Positions 52,141 to 59,641 of a stretch of DNA of 64,000 nt are shown one piece after another (within the stretch, counting starts at the first letter, position 1; each line of letters begins with the position of its first letter). Origin of the DNA: Paenibacillus melissococcoides (GTDB lineage Bacteria; Bacillota; Bacilli; Paenibacillales; Paenibacillaceae). A program made the translations under genes and the position numbers. Under the pieces are notes generated by a model. The model saw nothing but the letters and a program-made list of their open reading frames with translations. It was not told the origin of the DNA and ran no database searches. Location of the stretch: assembly GCA_944800085.1 (NCBI GenBank), contig CALYLO010000007.1, positions 152,501 to 216,500 on the forward strand, in the 5' to 3' direction.

Positions 52141-52980
52141 TTACTCCTCCCCCGTCGCAATCGGATTCTCATCGTACGAACTCCAATCGCTCCAGCTCCC
52201 GGCATACAAGCGAACCTGCGGGTAGCCAAGCTCATGCAGCGCCAGCACATTCGGGCAGGCGCTGACCCCGGAGCCGCAGTAGACGATGACCTCGCGCCCG
52301 GCTTCCAGCGCTTCCACGATAGCAGAGAGCTGCTCCCGGCGCTGCGCTTCCGGCTTCCAAGCGCCGCGCTCATCGACATTATCCTTCCAGAACTGATGGA
52401 TCGCCCCTGGAATATGACCCGCCTTCGCATCGATTGGCTCGGTCTCGCCCCGATAGCGCGCCGCGTCGCGCGAATCGACGAGCAGCACATCCGGCCGGCC
52501 CAGCTTCTCCCGGACCTCCTCCATACGCGCCAGCATGTCCGCCCGAACCTTCGGCACGAAGGCGGCCGGCACGACAACCCGCTGCGCGTCGATAACCGGG
52601 TACCCGGCATCCTTCCACGCCGTGAAGCCCTCTTCCATCACATGGACGGCATCATGGCCGAGCCAGCGCAGCATCCACCACAGCCGCGAGGCATAGTCGT
52701 ATGCGACGATCCGGCTGGAATTGCTGATGCCGGCGCGGCCGAGCCGTTCCGCCAGCACGGCCGGATCAGGCAGCGGATGGCGGCCGCCATGGGCTTCGAC
52801 CGGCGCCGACAGGTCCGTATTCAGATCAAGATAGACGGCTCCCGGGATGTGGGAGGAGGCATAGTCTTCTCTCCCGGCCTCGGGCCGCCCAAGGTCGAAG
52901 CGGCAATCGACGATTACGATATCGGGCTCATACATGCGGGCTAACAGCCATTGCTTGGATACGAGAATTGGTCCACTCAT
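52141..52980 (-). CDS. Two-domain sulfurtransferase (rhodanese)
   Basis: The 279-residue protein has two rhodanese domains. The N-terminal one is inactive, with no Cys at the equivalent site (YDYASRLWWMLRWLG). The C-terminal one carries the catalytic Cys near residue 236 in YCGSGVSACPN. Such proteins move sulfur from thiosulfate or 3-mercaptopyruvate to acceptors. The CGSGVxA loop is closer to 3-mercaptopyruvate sulfurtransferases, but the donor cannot be decided. It has no operon partner. ATG 52980 follows AAGGAGGCGC. Confidence 0.92.
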   Translation of the reverse strand: MSGPILVSKQWLLARMYEPDIVIVDCRFDLGRPEAGREDYASSHIPGAVYLDLNTDLSAPVEAHGGRHPLPDPAVLAERLGRAGISNSSRIVAYDYASRLWWMLRWLGHDAVHVMEEGFTAWKDAGYPVIDAQRVVVPAAFVPKVRADMLARMEEVREKLGRPDVLLVDSRDAARYRGETEPIDAKAGHIPGAIHQFWKDNVDERGAWKPEAQRREQLSAIVEALEAGREVIVYCGSGVSACPNVLALHELGYPQVRLYAGSWSDWSSYDENPIATGEE

Positions 52981-53231
52981 ATAGCGCCTCCTTAGTCGTG
53001 TACTGCTTATGCATAGTGTATCACAGAGACCGAACCGCCGGTTATCTCTTTCGCCCCGTAGCGTTTAACCCATAGCCGCCGGCCCGCTGACTGACCAGTG
53101 CTCTGCATCCCTTATTGTCAAGCCGATGCAAACATGCGAAAATAGCAACTAAGAAAAATCAAGCAACAGAATGCACGATCTGGAACCGACGCCGCATCGC
53201 TCGGTATCTCCTGTGTAAGGAAGTGATTGCA

Positions 53232-53744
53232 TTGCCGGCTTCTTACCGCCATTCCCCGTCCCGCCCGCCGAGGCTGCCCTTCCGGGTGCGCCCGATGACC
53301 GAGGAGGACAGCGCACATATCTGCTCATGGACCTACGAGCCGCCTTATCAACTGTATGGATTCCTCCCGTGGGATCAAATGAAGGCCCTGGAAGTCGAAT
53401 TCGGTGATCCCCGCATCCGGAGCGAGCAATATGTATCGGTAACGGATGCCGAGGGGGAGTTGTTCGGCTTCGCGCAGTTCTTCCCTCTGCTCGGCGTGAC
53501 CCGTCTCGGTCTGGGAATGCGCCCCGATCGGCTCGGGCAAGGATATGGCGTCCCCTTCGTCCGGGCGATCGTCGAAGAAGCCCGGCGCCGCCATCCCGGC
53601 GATATGATCGATCTGGAAGTGCTGACCTGGAATGAACGAGCGATCCGCACATACCGGCGCGCCGGATTCCGGATCACCGATACGTATACGCGGCAGACGC
53701 CGACCGGGCCCGGCGAATTCCATTGCATGGTCTACAACCCGTAA
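53232..53744 (+). CDS. GNAT-family N-acetyltransferase
   Basis: The 170-residue protein has the GNAT fold: the acetyl-CoA loop motif MRPDRLGQGYGVPFVRAI (in place of Q/RxxGxG/A) and the later VLTWNERAIRTYRRAGF, typical of RimI-like enzymes. The start is taken as TTG 53232, five bases after AAGGAAGTG; ATG 53295 is a shorter alternative. The acceptor is unknown. It stands alone between the sulfurtransferase promoter region and a convergent small gene. Confidence 0.88.
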   Translation: MPASYRHSPSRPPRLPFRVRPMTEEDSAHICSWTYEPPYQLYGFLPWDQMKALEVEFGDPRIRSEQYVSVTDAEGELFGFAQFFPLLGVTRLGLGMRPDRLGQGYGVPFVRAIVEEARRRHPGDMIDLEVLTWNERAIRTYRRAGFRITDTYTRQTPTGPGEFHCMVYNP

Positions 53745-53776
53745 CCCCGCCCGCGCTCATCCGAGTGCGGGCCGAA

Positions 53777-54070
53777 TCAGGTCAAGGCGATGCTGGCCAC
53801 CGTCGCGCTGTCGACGACGACCTCGATGAGATGGAATTCGGGGTCATACTGCACGCTTCCGCTGCCGATGAAGAGCAGCCGCTCCTGCCCGAGCCCGTAA
53901 AACACATCATCCGCAAGCGCCTCCAGCACTTCATGCCGTTCCTGCTCCCCCAGCGCTTCCCATTCCTCCTGCCCCATGTCGAAGAACTGATAACCATCCG
54001 GGATTAGCGGCAGCGCCCCGACCAGATCCTCCAAAATATCTTTATACGGTCTTCCGTAAGCCACGCCCAT
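53777..54070 (-). CDS. Small conserved hypothetical protein
   Basis: The 97-residue acidic protein begins MGVAYGRPYKDILEDLVGAL and contains the aromatic GYQFFDMGQEEWEALGEQER. No domain is recognised, no signal peptide or membrane segment is present. ATG 54070 lies behind AAAGGGGC. Codon use and reading-frame quality agree with a real gene, but function is unknown. Confidence 0.7.
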   Translation of the reverse strand: MGVAYGRPYKDILEDLVGALPLIPDGYQFFDMGQEEWEALGEQERHEVLEALADDVFYGLGQERLLFIGSGSVQYDPEFHLIEVVVDSATVASIALT

Positions 54071-54158
54071 TTTTCGTGCTGCCCCTTTCTGCTCACGCTT
54101 GTCTGTATACCTCGTATTGTAGCATAGGTGAACCGGCTTTCTCGAACCCGGATGCAGC

Positions 54159-54198
54159 GAAAAGGCCTGTGCATCCATCCGGCGTGCACAGGCCTCTT
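54159..54198 (-). terminator. Terminator of the ECF transporter operon
   Basis: An 11-bp perfect stem (AGGCCTGTGCA with TGCACAGGCCT) is followed by TTTT on the minus strand and CTTTC on the plus strand. Confidence 0.85.
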
Positions 54199-54230
54199 TC
54201 ATTCGAATGGATGCGGTCCCTCCATCGGAT

Positions 54231-55037
54231 TCATCGCTTCACGGACATGGCTGCGATAAGCTCCTCTGCCGTCAGGACCATACCGGGGAGCCCCCACCGC
54301 TTCCCGAGCTGCGTCGCATACGGCGTATCGAGACCGGATTCGCGAAGAACCTCCTGCCGGGAGAACACGTGACGCGTCTCATCGTCCATCAGCACCCGGC
54401 CCCGGTTCATGACAACGGTCCGGTCGAAATGAGCCGCAGCGAAGTCCATATCATGCAATATCGCCAGCACGAGCTTGCCCTGCCGCTTCAACTGCTCGAT
54501 AATGCCGCCAATTCGGCGCTTCCCCGCATCGTCCTGCGCGATGGTCGGCTCGTCCAAAATAAGAATGTCCGTGTCCATGGCAACAATCGAGGCGATGCTC
54601 ACCAGCTTCTTCTCCGACAAGCCGAGATCGTGGGGATTCATCTCCCGGCGCGCGGCCAGGCCGACCATGTCCAGCGCCGCCATAGCCCGCTCCTTCGCTT
54701 CGGCTGCGCTCCGCTTCAGGTTAAGCGGCCCGAACATGACCTCCTCCAGGACTGTGCGCTTGCATATCTGATCGTTCGGGTTCTGAAAGACAAGCCCGAT
54801 TCGGCCGGCCAACCCCGCGACCGTCGCTTCCTTCGTCCGTATCCCGCATACTGTTATTTCGCCGGCCGTCGGTGTAAGCAGCCCTTTGAGCAGCTTGACC
54901 AGCGTCGTCTTGCCGGCGCCGTTCTGCCCGATGATCGCCGTCGCCCGCGTATCGAAATCCAGCGTGACATCAAGCAGTACTGGCTGGCCCGGGTCATATT
55001 CGAAATGCATATTCCGGATGCGAATCATCTCACTCAT
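54231..55037 (-). CDS. ecfA2: ECF transporter ATPase with atypical signature motif
   Basis: The 268-residue ABC ATPase has Walker A (GQNGAGKTTLVK), Q-loop (VFQNPNDQI) and Walker B (ILILDEPTIAQDD). The usual LSGGQ signature reads LSEKK (DLGLSEKKLVSIASIVA), so one composite ATP site of the heterodimer may be degenerate. It powers an energy-coupling factor importer with the partner ATPase upstream. ATG 55037 overlaps the partner gene end and has GGAGGGGG at good spacing; ATG 55046 is an alternative. Which vitamin-like compound is moved depends on the S component. Confidence 0.9.
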   Translation of the reverse strand: MSEMIRIRNMHFEYDPGQPVLLDVTLDFDTRATAIIGQNGAGKTTLVKLLKGLLTPTAGEITVCGIRTKEATVAGLAGRIGLVFQNPNDQICKRTVLEEVMFGPLNLKRSAAEAKERAMAALDMVGLAARREMNPHDLGLSEKKLVSIASIVAMDTDILILDEPTIAQDDAGKRRIGGIIEQLKRQGKLVLAILHDMDFAAAHFDRTVVMNRGRVLMDDETRHVFSRQEVLRESGLDTPYATQLGKRWGLPGMVLTAEELIAAMSVKR

Positions 55038-55938
55038 CCCGCTCATCCCCCTCCCCCTCTTCCGGGCCCGCCGCCAGACCGCCGCCGCTCTTCCCGCCGT
55101 ACGCCGCCTCATAAGCCTCGGCCGCTTCTTCCAAGGTTACCGGATACGTATCCTTGCCCGGGGAGCGCAGCCCGAGCTCGCGGCATACCTGCGTATAGAC
55201 GGGCGGCTTGACTCCGTATTCCGCCAGATCGGCTCGGGAGAACAGACGGGCCGGCGTATCGATGCCGATTAAGCACCCTTCGTGCAGAAGAGCGATCCGG
55301 TCGGCGTACGCGGCGAGCTTCTCCATCTTATGCTCCGCCAGAATGACCGTCATCCCCTCCCGGCTCAGGCTCTGAATGGCCCGGAACACTTCCTCCGAGC
55401 CCTGCGGATCGAGCTGCGAGGTCGGCTCATCCAGCACGATGACCTGCGGCCGCATCGCAATGACGCAGGCGATGGCCATCCGCTGCATCTGGCCTCCGGA
55501 CAGGTCGAAGGGCGGCCGATCCTTATACTCGTATATATCCAGCAGATGAAGCGCATGATCGATACGCTCGATCATCTCGTCCCGCTCCACGCCCAGCTGC
55601 TCCAAGCCGAAGGCGACCTCCTCGTACACCGTCAGCTTCGCTCCCGTCACCTGCGTGAACGGATTCTGGAACACGATGCCGACATGGCGTATCATCTCAT
55701 CGACGCCGCTCTCCGCGACATCCGTGCCTGCGATGCATACGCTGCCTCCATATGCGCCCTTATAGAAATGCGGCACAAGGCCGGTGAGCGCTTGGCAGAA
55801 GGTCGTCTTGCCCGCTCCATTGGCCCCGATGATCCCGATGAATTCCCCAGCCTCCACCGACAGCGAGATATCATTCAGCGCCAGCTTCTCCGTAGACGGA
55901 TAACGGTACTTGAGATGCTCCACTTCAATCAGCTTCAT
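55030..55938 (-). CDS. ecfA1: ECF transporter ATPase
   Basis: The 302-residue ABC ATPase has Walker A (GANGAGKTTFCQ), Q-loop (VFQNPFTQVTG), canonical signature (DLSGGQMQRMAIA), Walker B (VIVLDEPTSQLDP) and the switch His in AEHKMEK. A C-terminal extension of about 60 residues, ending in a Gly/Glu-rich tail, is longer than in the EcfA2 partner. It starts at ATG 55938, overlapping the EcfT stop codon as ATGA. It pairs with the downstream ATPase in the importer. Confidence 0.93.
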   Translation of the reverse strand: MKLIEVEHLKYRYPSTEKLALNDISLSVEAGEFIGIIGANGAGKTTFCQALTGLVPHFYKGAYGGSVCIAGTDVAESGVDEMIRHVGIVFQNPFTQVTGAKLTVYEEVAFGLEQLGVERDEMIERIDHALHLLDIYEYKDRPPFDLSGGQMQRMAIACVIAMRPQVIVLDEPTSQLDPQGSEEVFRAIQSLSREGMTVILAEHKMEKLAAYADRIALLHEGCLIGIDTPARLFSRADLAEYGVKPPVYTQVCRELGLRSPGKDTYPVTLEEAAEAYEAAYGGKSGGGLAAGPEEGEGDERDE

Positions 55939-56702
55939 ACGAAGATCCTCCATAGAAGAGCGGCGGCGACGATGACGAGCATCGCCAGCCGCAGAATGCC
56001 GGCATGCCGATACCGCTTCTCCTCATTCAGAAATGTTTTGCGCCCGGGCACATTGAAGCCCCTCGCCTGCAGCGCTAACGTGCGCTCCTTCGTATCGAGC
56101 AGCGAGCTGAGCACGACCGGGCCGATAAGCGGAAGGAACGCCTTGATGCGCGTCATCAATCGTCCTTCCGTCTCTACGCCGCGCGAACGCTGCGCGTCGG
56201 TGATCGTGCCGACGGTCGCCATCATCTGCGGGATGATCTGGAACACGGAGTTCAGCACATAGCCGATGCGGGGCGACAAGCCTTTGCGGACGAGGGCTTC
56301 CACCAGATCGGACGGCTTCGTCGTCAGGACGAGGATAAGGAAGGCTCCGACAATATTCAAGGCACGGAAGCTGATGCCAAGGGCGAACAGCAAGCCTTCC
56401 TTATAGAACGGCCATGTCCCGACGGTGAACAGTACCGTCTCATTCCCGACATAGAAAACCCCCTGGATAATGACCACCGTCACCAGCACGAAGCCGACGA
56501 AGCCCATCACCGCCAGCCCCCGCCGGAACACCCGCCCTGCGGCAAGCAGCCCGAAGCTGATCAGCATGCAGACCCAGGCCGCATGGAGGGAGGGCACTAT
56601 GATGGGAATCGCGATCGCCGCAGCGATATAGGCCAGCTTCGTTATCGGATCGACGCGATGGACGGCCGAGTCTTTTTCCACGTACAAGCTCATTGATTTC
56701 AT
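55935..56702 (-). CDS. ecfT: ECF transporter transmembrane subunit EcfT
   Basis: The 255-residue membrane protein has the EcfT pattern: an N-terminal DPITKLAYIAAAIAIP segment, several membrane helices, and coupling-helix motifs with Ala-Arg-Gly-like signatures (ITDAQRSRGVETEG and LALQARGFNVPG). The two ARG-type motifs contact the two ATPases. It links ATP hydrolysis to toppling of the S component. ATG 56702 follows AAAGGTGGG. It lies 34 bases after the S component gene. Confidence 0.93.
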   Translation of the reverse strand: MKSMSLYVEKDSAVHRVDPITKLAYIAAAIAIPIIVPSLHAAWVCMLISFGLLAAGRVFRRGLAVMGFVGFVLVTVVIIQGVFYVGNETVLFTVGTWPFYKEGLLFALGISFRALNIVGAFLILVLTTKPSDLVEALVRKGLSPRIGYVLNSVFQIIPQMMATVGTITDAQRSRGVETEGRLMTRIKAFLPLIGPVVLSSLLDTKERTLALQARGFNVPGRKTFLNEEKRYRHAGILRLAMLVIVAAALLWRIFV

Positions 56703-56736
56703 GCATAGCCCACCTTTGCCAACCGCTTGCGGACGG

Positions 56737-57333
56737 TTACAGCTTCTCGATATCTCCGCTATTCTTGTACATATTCATCAGACTGTTCGGGAGCACGCGG
56801 TATATCCCGTAAGCGGCAAGAACGGTAATGAGCTTATCCGGCAGATCGACGACCAGCTCATCGAGGAAGGAAGCGAGCCAGACCGATTGGGTCCCTTGCA
56901 GCACATAACCGAAGACAATATCGCCCCAGACATTGCCGGTCTGACCGCCCCAGAACGCCACATTGAGCGGGGTGGAGATGACGACCGCGGTCAATCCTAC
57001 GGCCAGACCGATGACGGACGCCTTGCCCCAGCTTGAGATCCAGCCCTTGGACGCCATAATCCCGGCTACCAAGCCAATAAAGACGCTTGTCAGGGCATAG
57101 ACGAACGAGATCGGATCCATCGTGAGGCCGTAAATGATATTGTTGATAAGTCCGGACAGCCCGCCGATAACCGGACCCGCCAGCATGCTGGCCAGGACGG
57201 TACCGATCGCATCGAGCCACAGCGGCAGCTTGAGCACGCCGGCGAACAATTTGCCGATGTAGTTAATGCCGACCGCGACCGGGATCAGCACGAGCGCCGC
57301 GGTTGAGAACGACCACATACTTCTTTTGGACAT
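56737..57333 (-). CDS. ECF transporter substrate-binding (S) component
   Basis: The 198-residue protein has six hydrophobic segments and the general S-component look (PLWLDAIGTVLASMLAGPVI, LSGLINNIIYGLTMDPISF). It resembles the putative CD3073-type group; it is not a clear BioY, RibU, ThiT or PanT. It is the first gene of a four-gene operon with dedicated T and A subunits, so this is a group I (solitary) ECF importer. ATG 57333 follows CAGGAGGG. No known vitamin riboswitch was recognised upstream, so the substrate is open. Confidence 0.85.
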   Translation of the reverse strand: MSKRSMWSFSTAALVLIPVAVGINYIGKLFAGVLKLPLWLDAIGTVLASMLAGPVIGGLSGLINNIIYGLTMDPISFVYALTSVFIGLVAGIMASKGWISSWGKASVIGLAVGLTAVVISTPLNVAFWGGQTGNVWGDIVFGYVLQGTQSVWLASFLDELVVDLPDKLITVLAAYGIYRVLPNSLMNMYKNSGDIEKL

Positions 57334-57812
57334 ATTGATCCCTCCTGAAGAATTCATCTTTCTGTTCTAGCTCATCCCCTGATCCGCTCCTACCTAATCC
57401 ATCTCTGCATTCCTCCTTCCCTATTGCAGGGTTCCGCCAATCGCGCGGTGGCCGTTTGCGGACGCTGCCGGACTCGGCGGCAACGGCGCCGTCACATAAT
57501 CATGAGTGTTCCCTCTGAATGCCAAATCATGCGATGATATGCAATCGCTTTCACGTTCGAGACAGGAAGTTTCTCTTTACGGCTTTAGGCCGGCGTACAG
57601 CTTCACAACTGCTTCCGGCGGCTTGCACTCCTGTCTCTTTCTTCTCACTATATCTTGTTCCCGGGCAAAAGAACAGGTCTTTTGCGGGCTCGTTCCGGAA
57701 GGAATTTGTAAGGGCTTCCCCCCCGGCCGCGACGGGCTTGAACACCTCCGGAAAGGCGGGATGGATGCCCCCTTTGCCCGGCCTCCCGCCTACCCTGCCT
57801 TGTCGCTGCCAT
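57334..57812. other. Divergent intergenic region between ECF operon and motAB
   Basis: About 480 bases with no supportable gene. It contains short inverted pairs, for example GCAAAAGA/TCTTTTGC near 57663-57683 and GGCGGGA/TCCCGCC near 57755-57790. No riboswitch consensus that I know is visible upstream of the S component gene. Confidence 0.4.
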
Positions 57813-57839
57813 TAAAAAAAGGGCCGGTTCTGCCGATAA
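57813..57839 (+). promoter_or_regulatory. Sigma-D (flagellar) promoter of motAB
   Basis: TAAA (57813-57816), exactly 15 bases, then GCCGATAA (57832-57839) matches the SigD consensus TAAA-N15-GCCGATAT at all but the last base. It lies about 95 bases upstream of motA. Confidence 0.9.
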
Positions 57840-57939
57840 AAAAGGTAACGTATCAAAACTTTCACGCATTCCGTTGAACGCTGTCGAATGCGGGACGCAG
57901 GAAGCACCATTAACTCATGGATGAGGTGTGTATGGAATC

Positions 57940-58728
57940 ATGGAAAAATCAACATTGATCGGTCTGGTCCTTGGCGTCTTGGCCATCTCGCTCGGAATGT
58001 ACTATAAAGGCGCTCCGATATCCAATTTGGCCAACCCTGCTGCCATCATGATTATTTTTGTCGGTACGGCAGCATCGCTGTTTATCGGTTTTCCGATGAA
58101 GGAATTGAAAAAATTCCCCAAATTGTTGGGTATGATATTTAAGCCCCAGCAGCTGGTTGACCGGGTACAATTGATCCAGCTGTTTATGGAATGGGCCAGC
58201 ATTACCCGCCGTGAAGGCTTGCTGGCGCTTGAATCGAAGATTGACGACATTCAGGATGACTTCCTTCGCAACGGAATGCGAATGATCATCGACGGGAACG
58301 ACCAAGACTTCGTGCGCGATGTACTAATGGAAGATATTCATTCGACCGAAGAGCGGCACCGCGCGGGCGCGCTTATCTTTTCCCAGGCAGGAACCTACGC
58401 GCCGACGCTGGGGGTATTGGGGGCCGTTATCGGCTTGATCGCCGCCTTGGGGCAGATGGCCGATATGGAGCAACTGGCCCATGCTATAGCAGGGGCCTTC
58501 GTCGCTACGCTGATGGGTATCTTCACCGGTTACGTGCTCTGGCACCCGATTGCCAACAAATTGAAACGGCTGTCCTACAGTGAAATTGAGATTCGGTTGA
58601 TGATGGTGGAAGGCTTGCTGTCCATTCAATCCGGCGTATCGACGATTGCCATCAACCAGAAGCTGTCCGTCTTCCTGACGCCAAGGGAGCGCGCACAGCT
58701 CAATGCGAAGGGAGAGGCTGGAGAATGA
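57940..58728 (+). CDS. motA: Flagellar motor stator protein MotA
   Basis: The 262-residue protein has four membrane segments and the MotA signature GTYAPTLGVLGAVIGLIAAL with the conserved prolines. The cytoplasmic loop carries the charged residues that contact the rotor. With MotB it forms the ion-driven stator. ATG 57940 is preferred, giving MEKSTLIGLVLG; a GTG 12 bases earlier is possible. The stop overlaps the motB start as ATGA. Transcription is predicted from the sigma-D promoter. Confidence 0.96.
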   Translation: MEKSTLIGLVLGVLAISLGMYYKGAPISNLANPAAIMIIFVGTAASLFIGFPMKELKKFPKLLGMIFKPQQLVDRVQLIQLFMEWASITRREGLLALESKIDDIQDDFLRNGMRMIIDGNDQDFVRDVLMEDIHSTEERHRAGALIFSQAGTYAPTLGVLGAVIGLIAALGQMADMEQLAHAIAGAFVATLMGIFTGYVLWHPIANKLKRLSYSEIEIRLMMVEGLLSIQSGVSTIAINQKLSVFLTPRERAQLNAKGEAGE

Positions 58729-59558
58729 GCAACAAGCGCCGCCAGTCTCACGATGAACATGTCGATGAATCTTGGCTGATCCCGTATGCCGATATTTTGA
58801 CTCTGCTGCTGGCCCTCTTCATTGTCCTGTATGGGATGAGCACGGTGGATGCGAAGAAGTTCCAAGAGATGAGCCAAGCCTTCAACATCGCCTTCGATAG
58901 CGGAGGCGGCGCGGGGATTCTGGATCAGCAAGCCATCATTCCGCCGAACAATGCCAAGAAGGGCATGAAGGATGTGGACCCGAGCACGGCCTCCCGCAAC
59001 CGGGAACGCTATGAATATATGGTGAAGGCCAAGCAAGAGCAGGCGGAGCTGGAGACGCTGCGGGACAAGATGAACGAATACATTGCCAAAGGCGGCTTAT
59101 CCAACCAGTTGAACACCGAACTCAATCATTCAGAACTGAAAATAACGATTAAAGACAGCGCGCTGTTCGACTCCGGGAAAGCAAGCCTCAAGTCTGACGC
59201 CAAGCAGTTGGCCATCACGATCGGAGATATGCTGAAGCAGTATAAGGACTATGATATTGTCATCAGCGGGCATACCGACAACCGCCCGATTCGCAACAGC
59301 AACTTCGAATCGAACTGGGATCTGAGCTCGGCCCGGGCGCTCAGCTTCATGAAGGTGGTGCTTGAGCGTTCCGGTATCGATCCGAAGCACTTCAAGGCCG
59401 TCGGCATGGGGGAATATCACCCAGTCGCCGATAATGGCACGGTCGAAGGGCAGGCGCAGAATCGCCGGGTCGAAGTCTCGATCCTCCGCAGATTCGTAGA
59501 GAAGGACGAGCCATCAGATCCGTCGTCCGACCTGGATGCTCAGACGGAGGCTCCATAA
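58725..59558 (+). CDS. motB: Flagellar motor stator protein MotB
   Basis: The 277-residue protein has a short cytoplasmic N-terminus, one membrane segment with the ion-binding Asp23 (IPYADILTLLLALF), and a C-terminal OmpA-like peptidoglycan-binding domain (SGHTDNRPIRNSNFESNWDL, GMGEYHPVADN and NRRVEVSILR). It anchors the stator to the wall. The ion (proton or sodium) cannot be decided from sequence alone. Coupled to motA. Confidence 0.96.
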   Translation: MSNKRRQSHDEHVDESWLIPYADILTLLLALFIVLYGMSTVDAKKFQEMSQAFNIAFDSGGGAGILDQQAIIPPNNAKKGMKDVDPSTASRNRERYEYMVKAKQEQAELETLRDKMNEYIAKGGLSNQLNTELNHSELKITIKDSALFDSGKASLKSDAKQLAITIGDMLKQYKDYDIVISGHTDNRPIRNSNFESNWDLSSARALSFMKVVLERSGIDPKHFKAVGMGEYHPVADNGTVEGQAQNRRVEVSILRRFVEKDEPSDPSSDLDAQTEAP

Positions 59559-59582
59559 TCAAACCGCTCCAGAACGGGAACA

Positions 59583-59635
59583 GAAGAGGGTGCTGCAGCC
59601 GGAAGCTTCACGCTTCCCGCCGCAGCACCCTCTTC
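59583..59635. terminator. Long hairpin between convergent motB and kinase genes
   Basis: GAAGAGGGTGCTGC (59583-59596) pairs perfectly with GCAGCACCCTCTTC (59622-59635), with further inner pairing GGAAGC/GCTTCC. Only short T tracts follow on each side, so it is a bidirectional terminator of moderate type. Confidence 0.7.
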
Positions 59636-59641
59636 GTGGCT

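Noticed and set aside
57506..57877. Small plus-strand open frames upstream of motA
   Set aside because: They cross the sigma-D promoter, have no binding site and no domain character.
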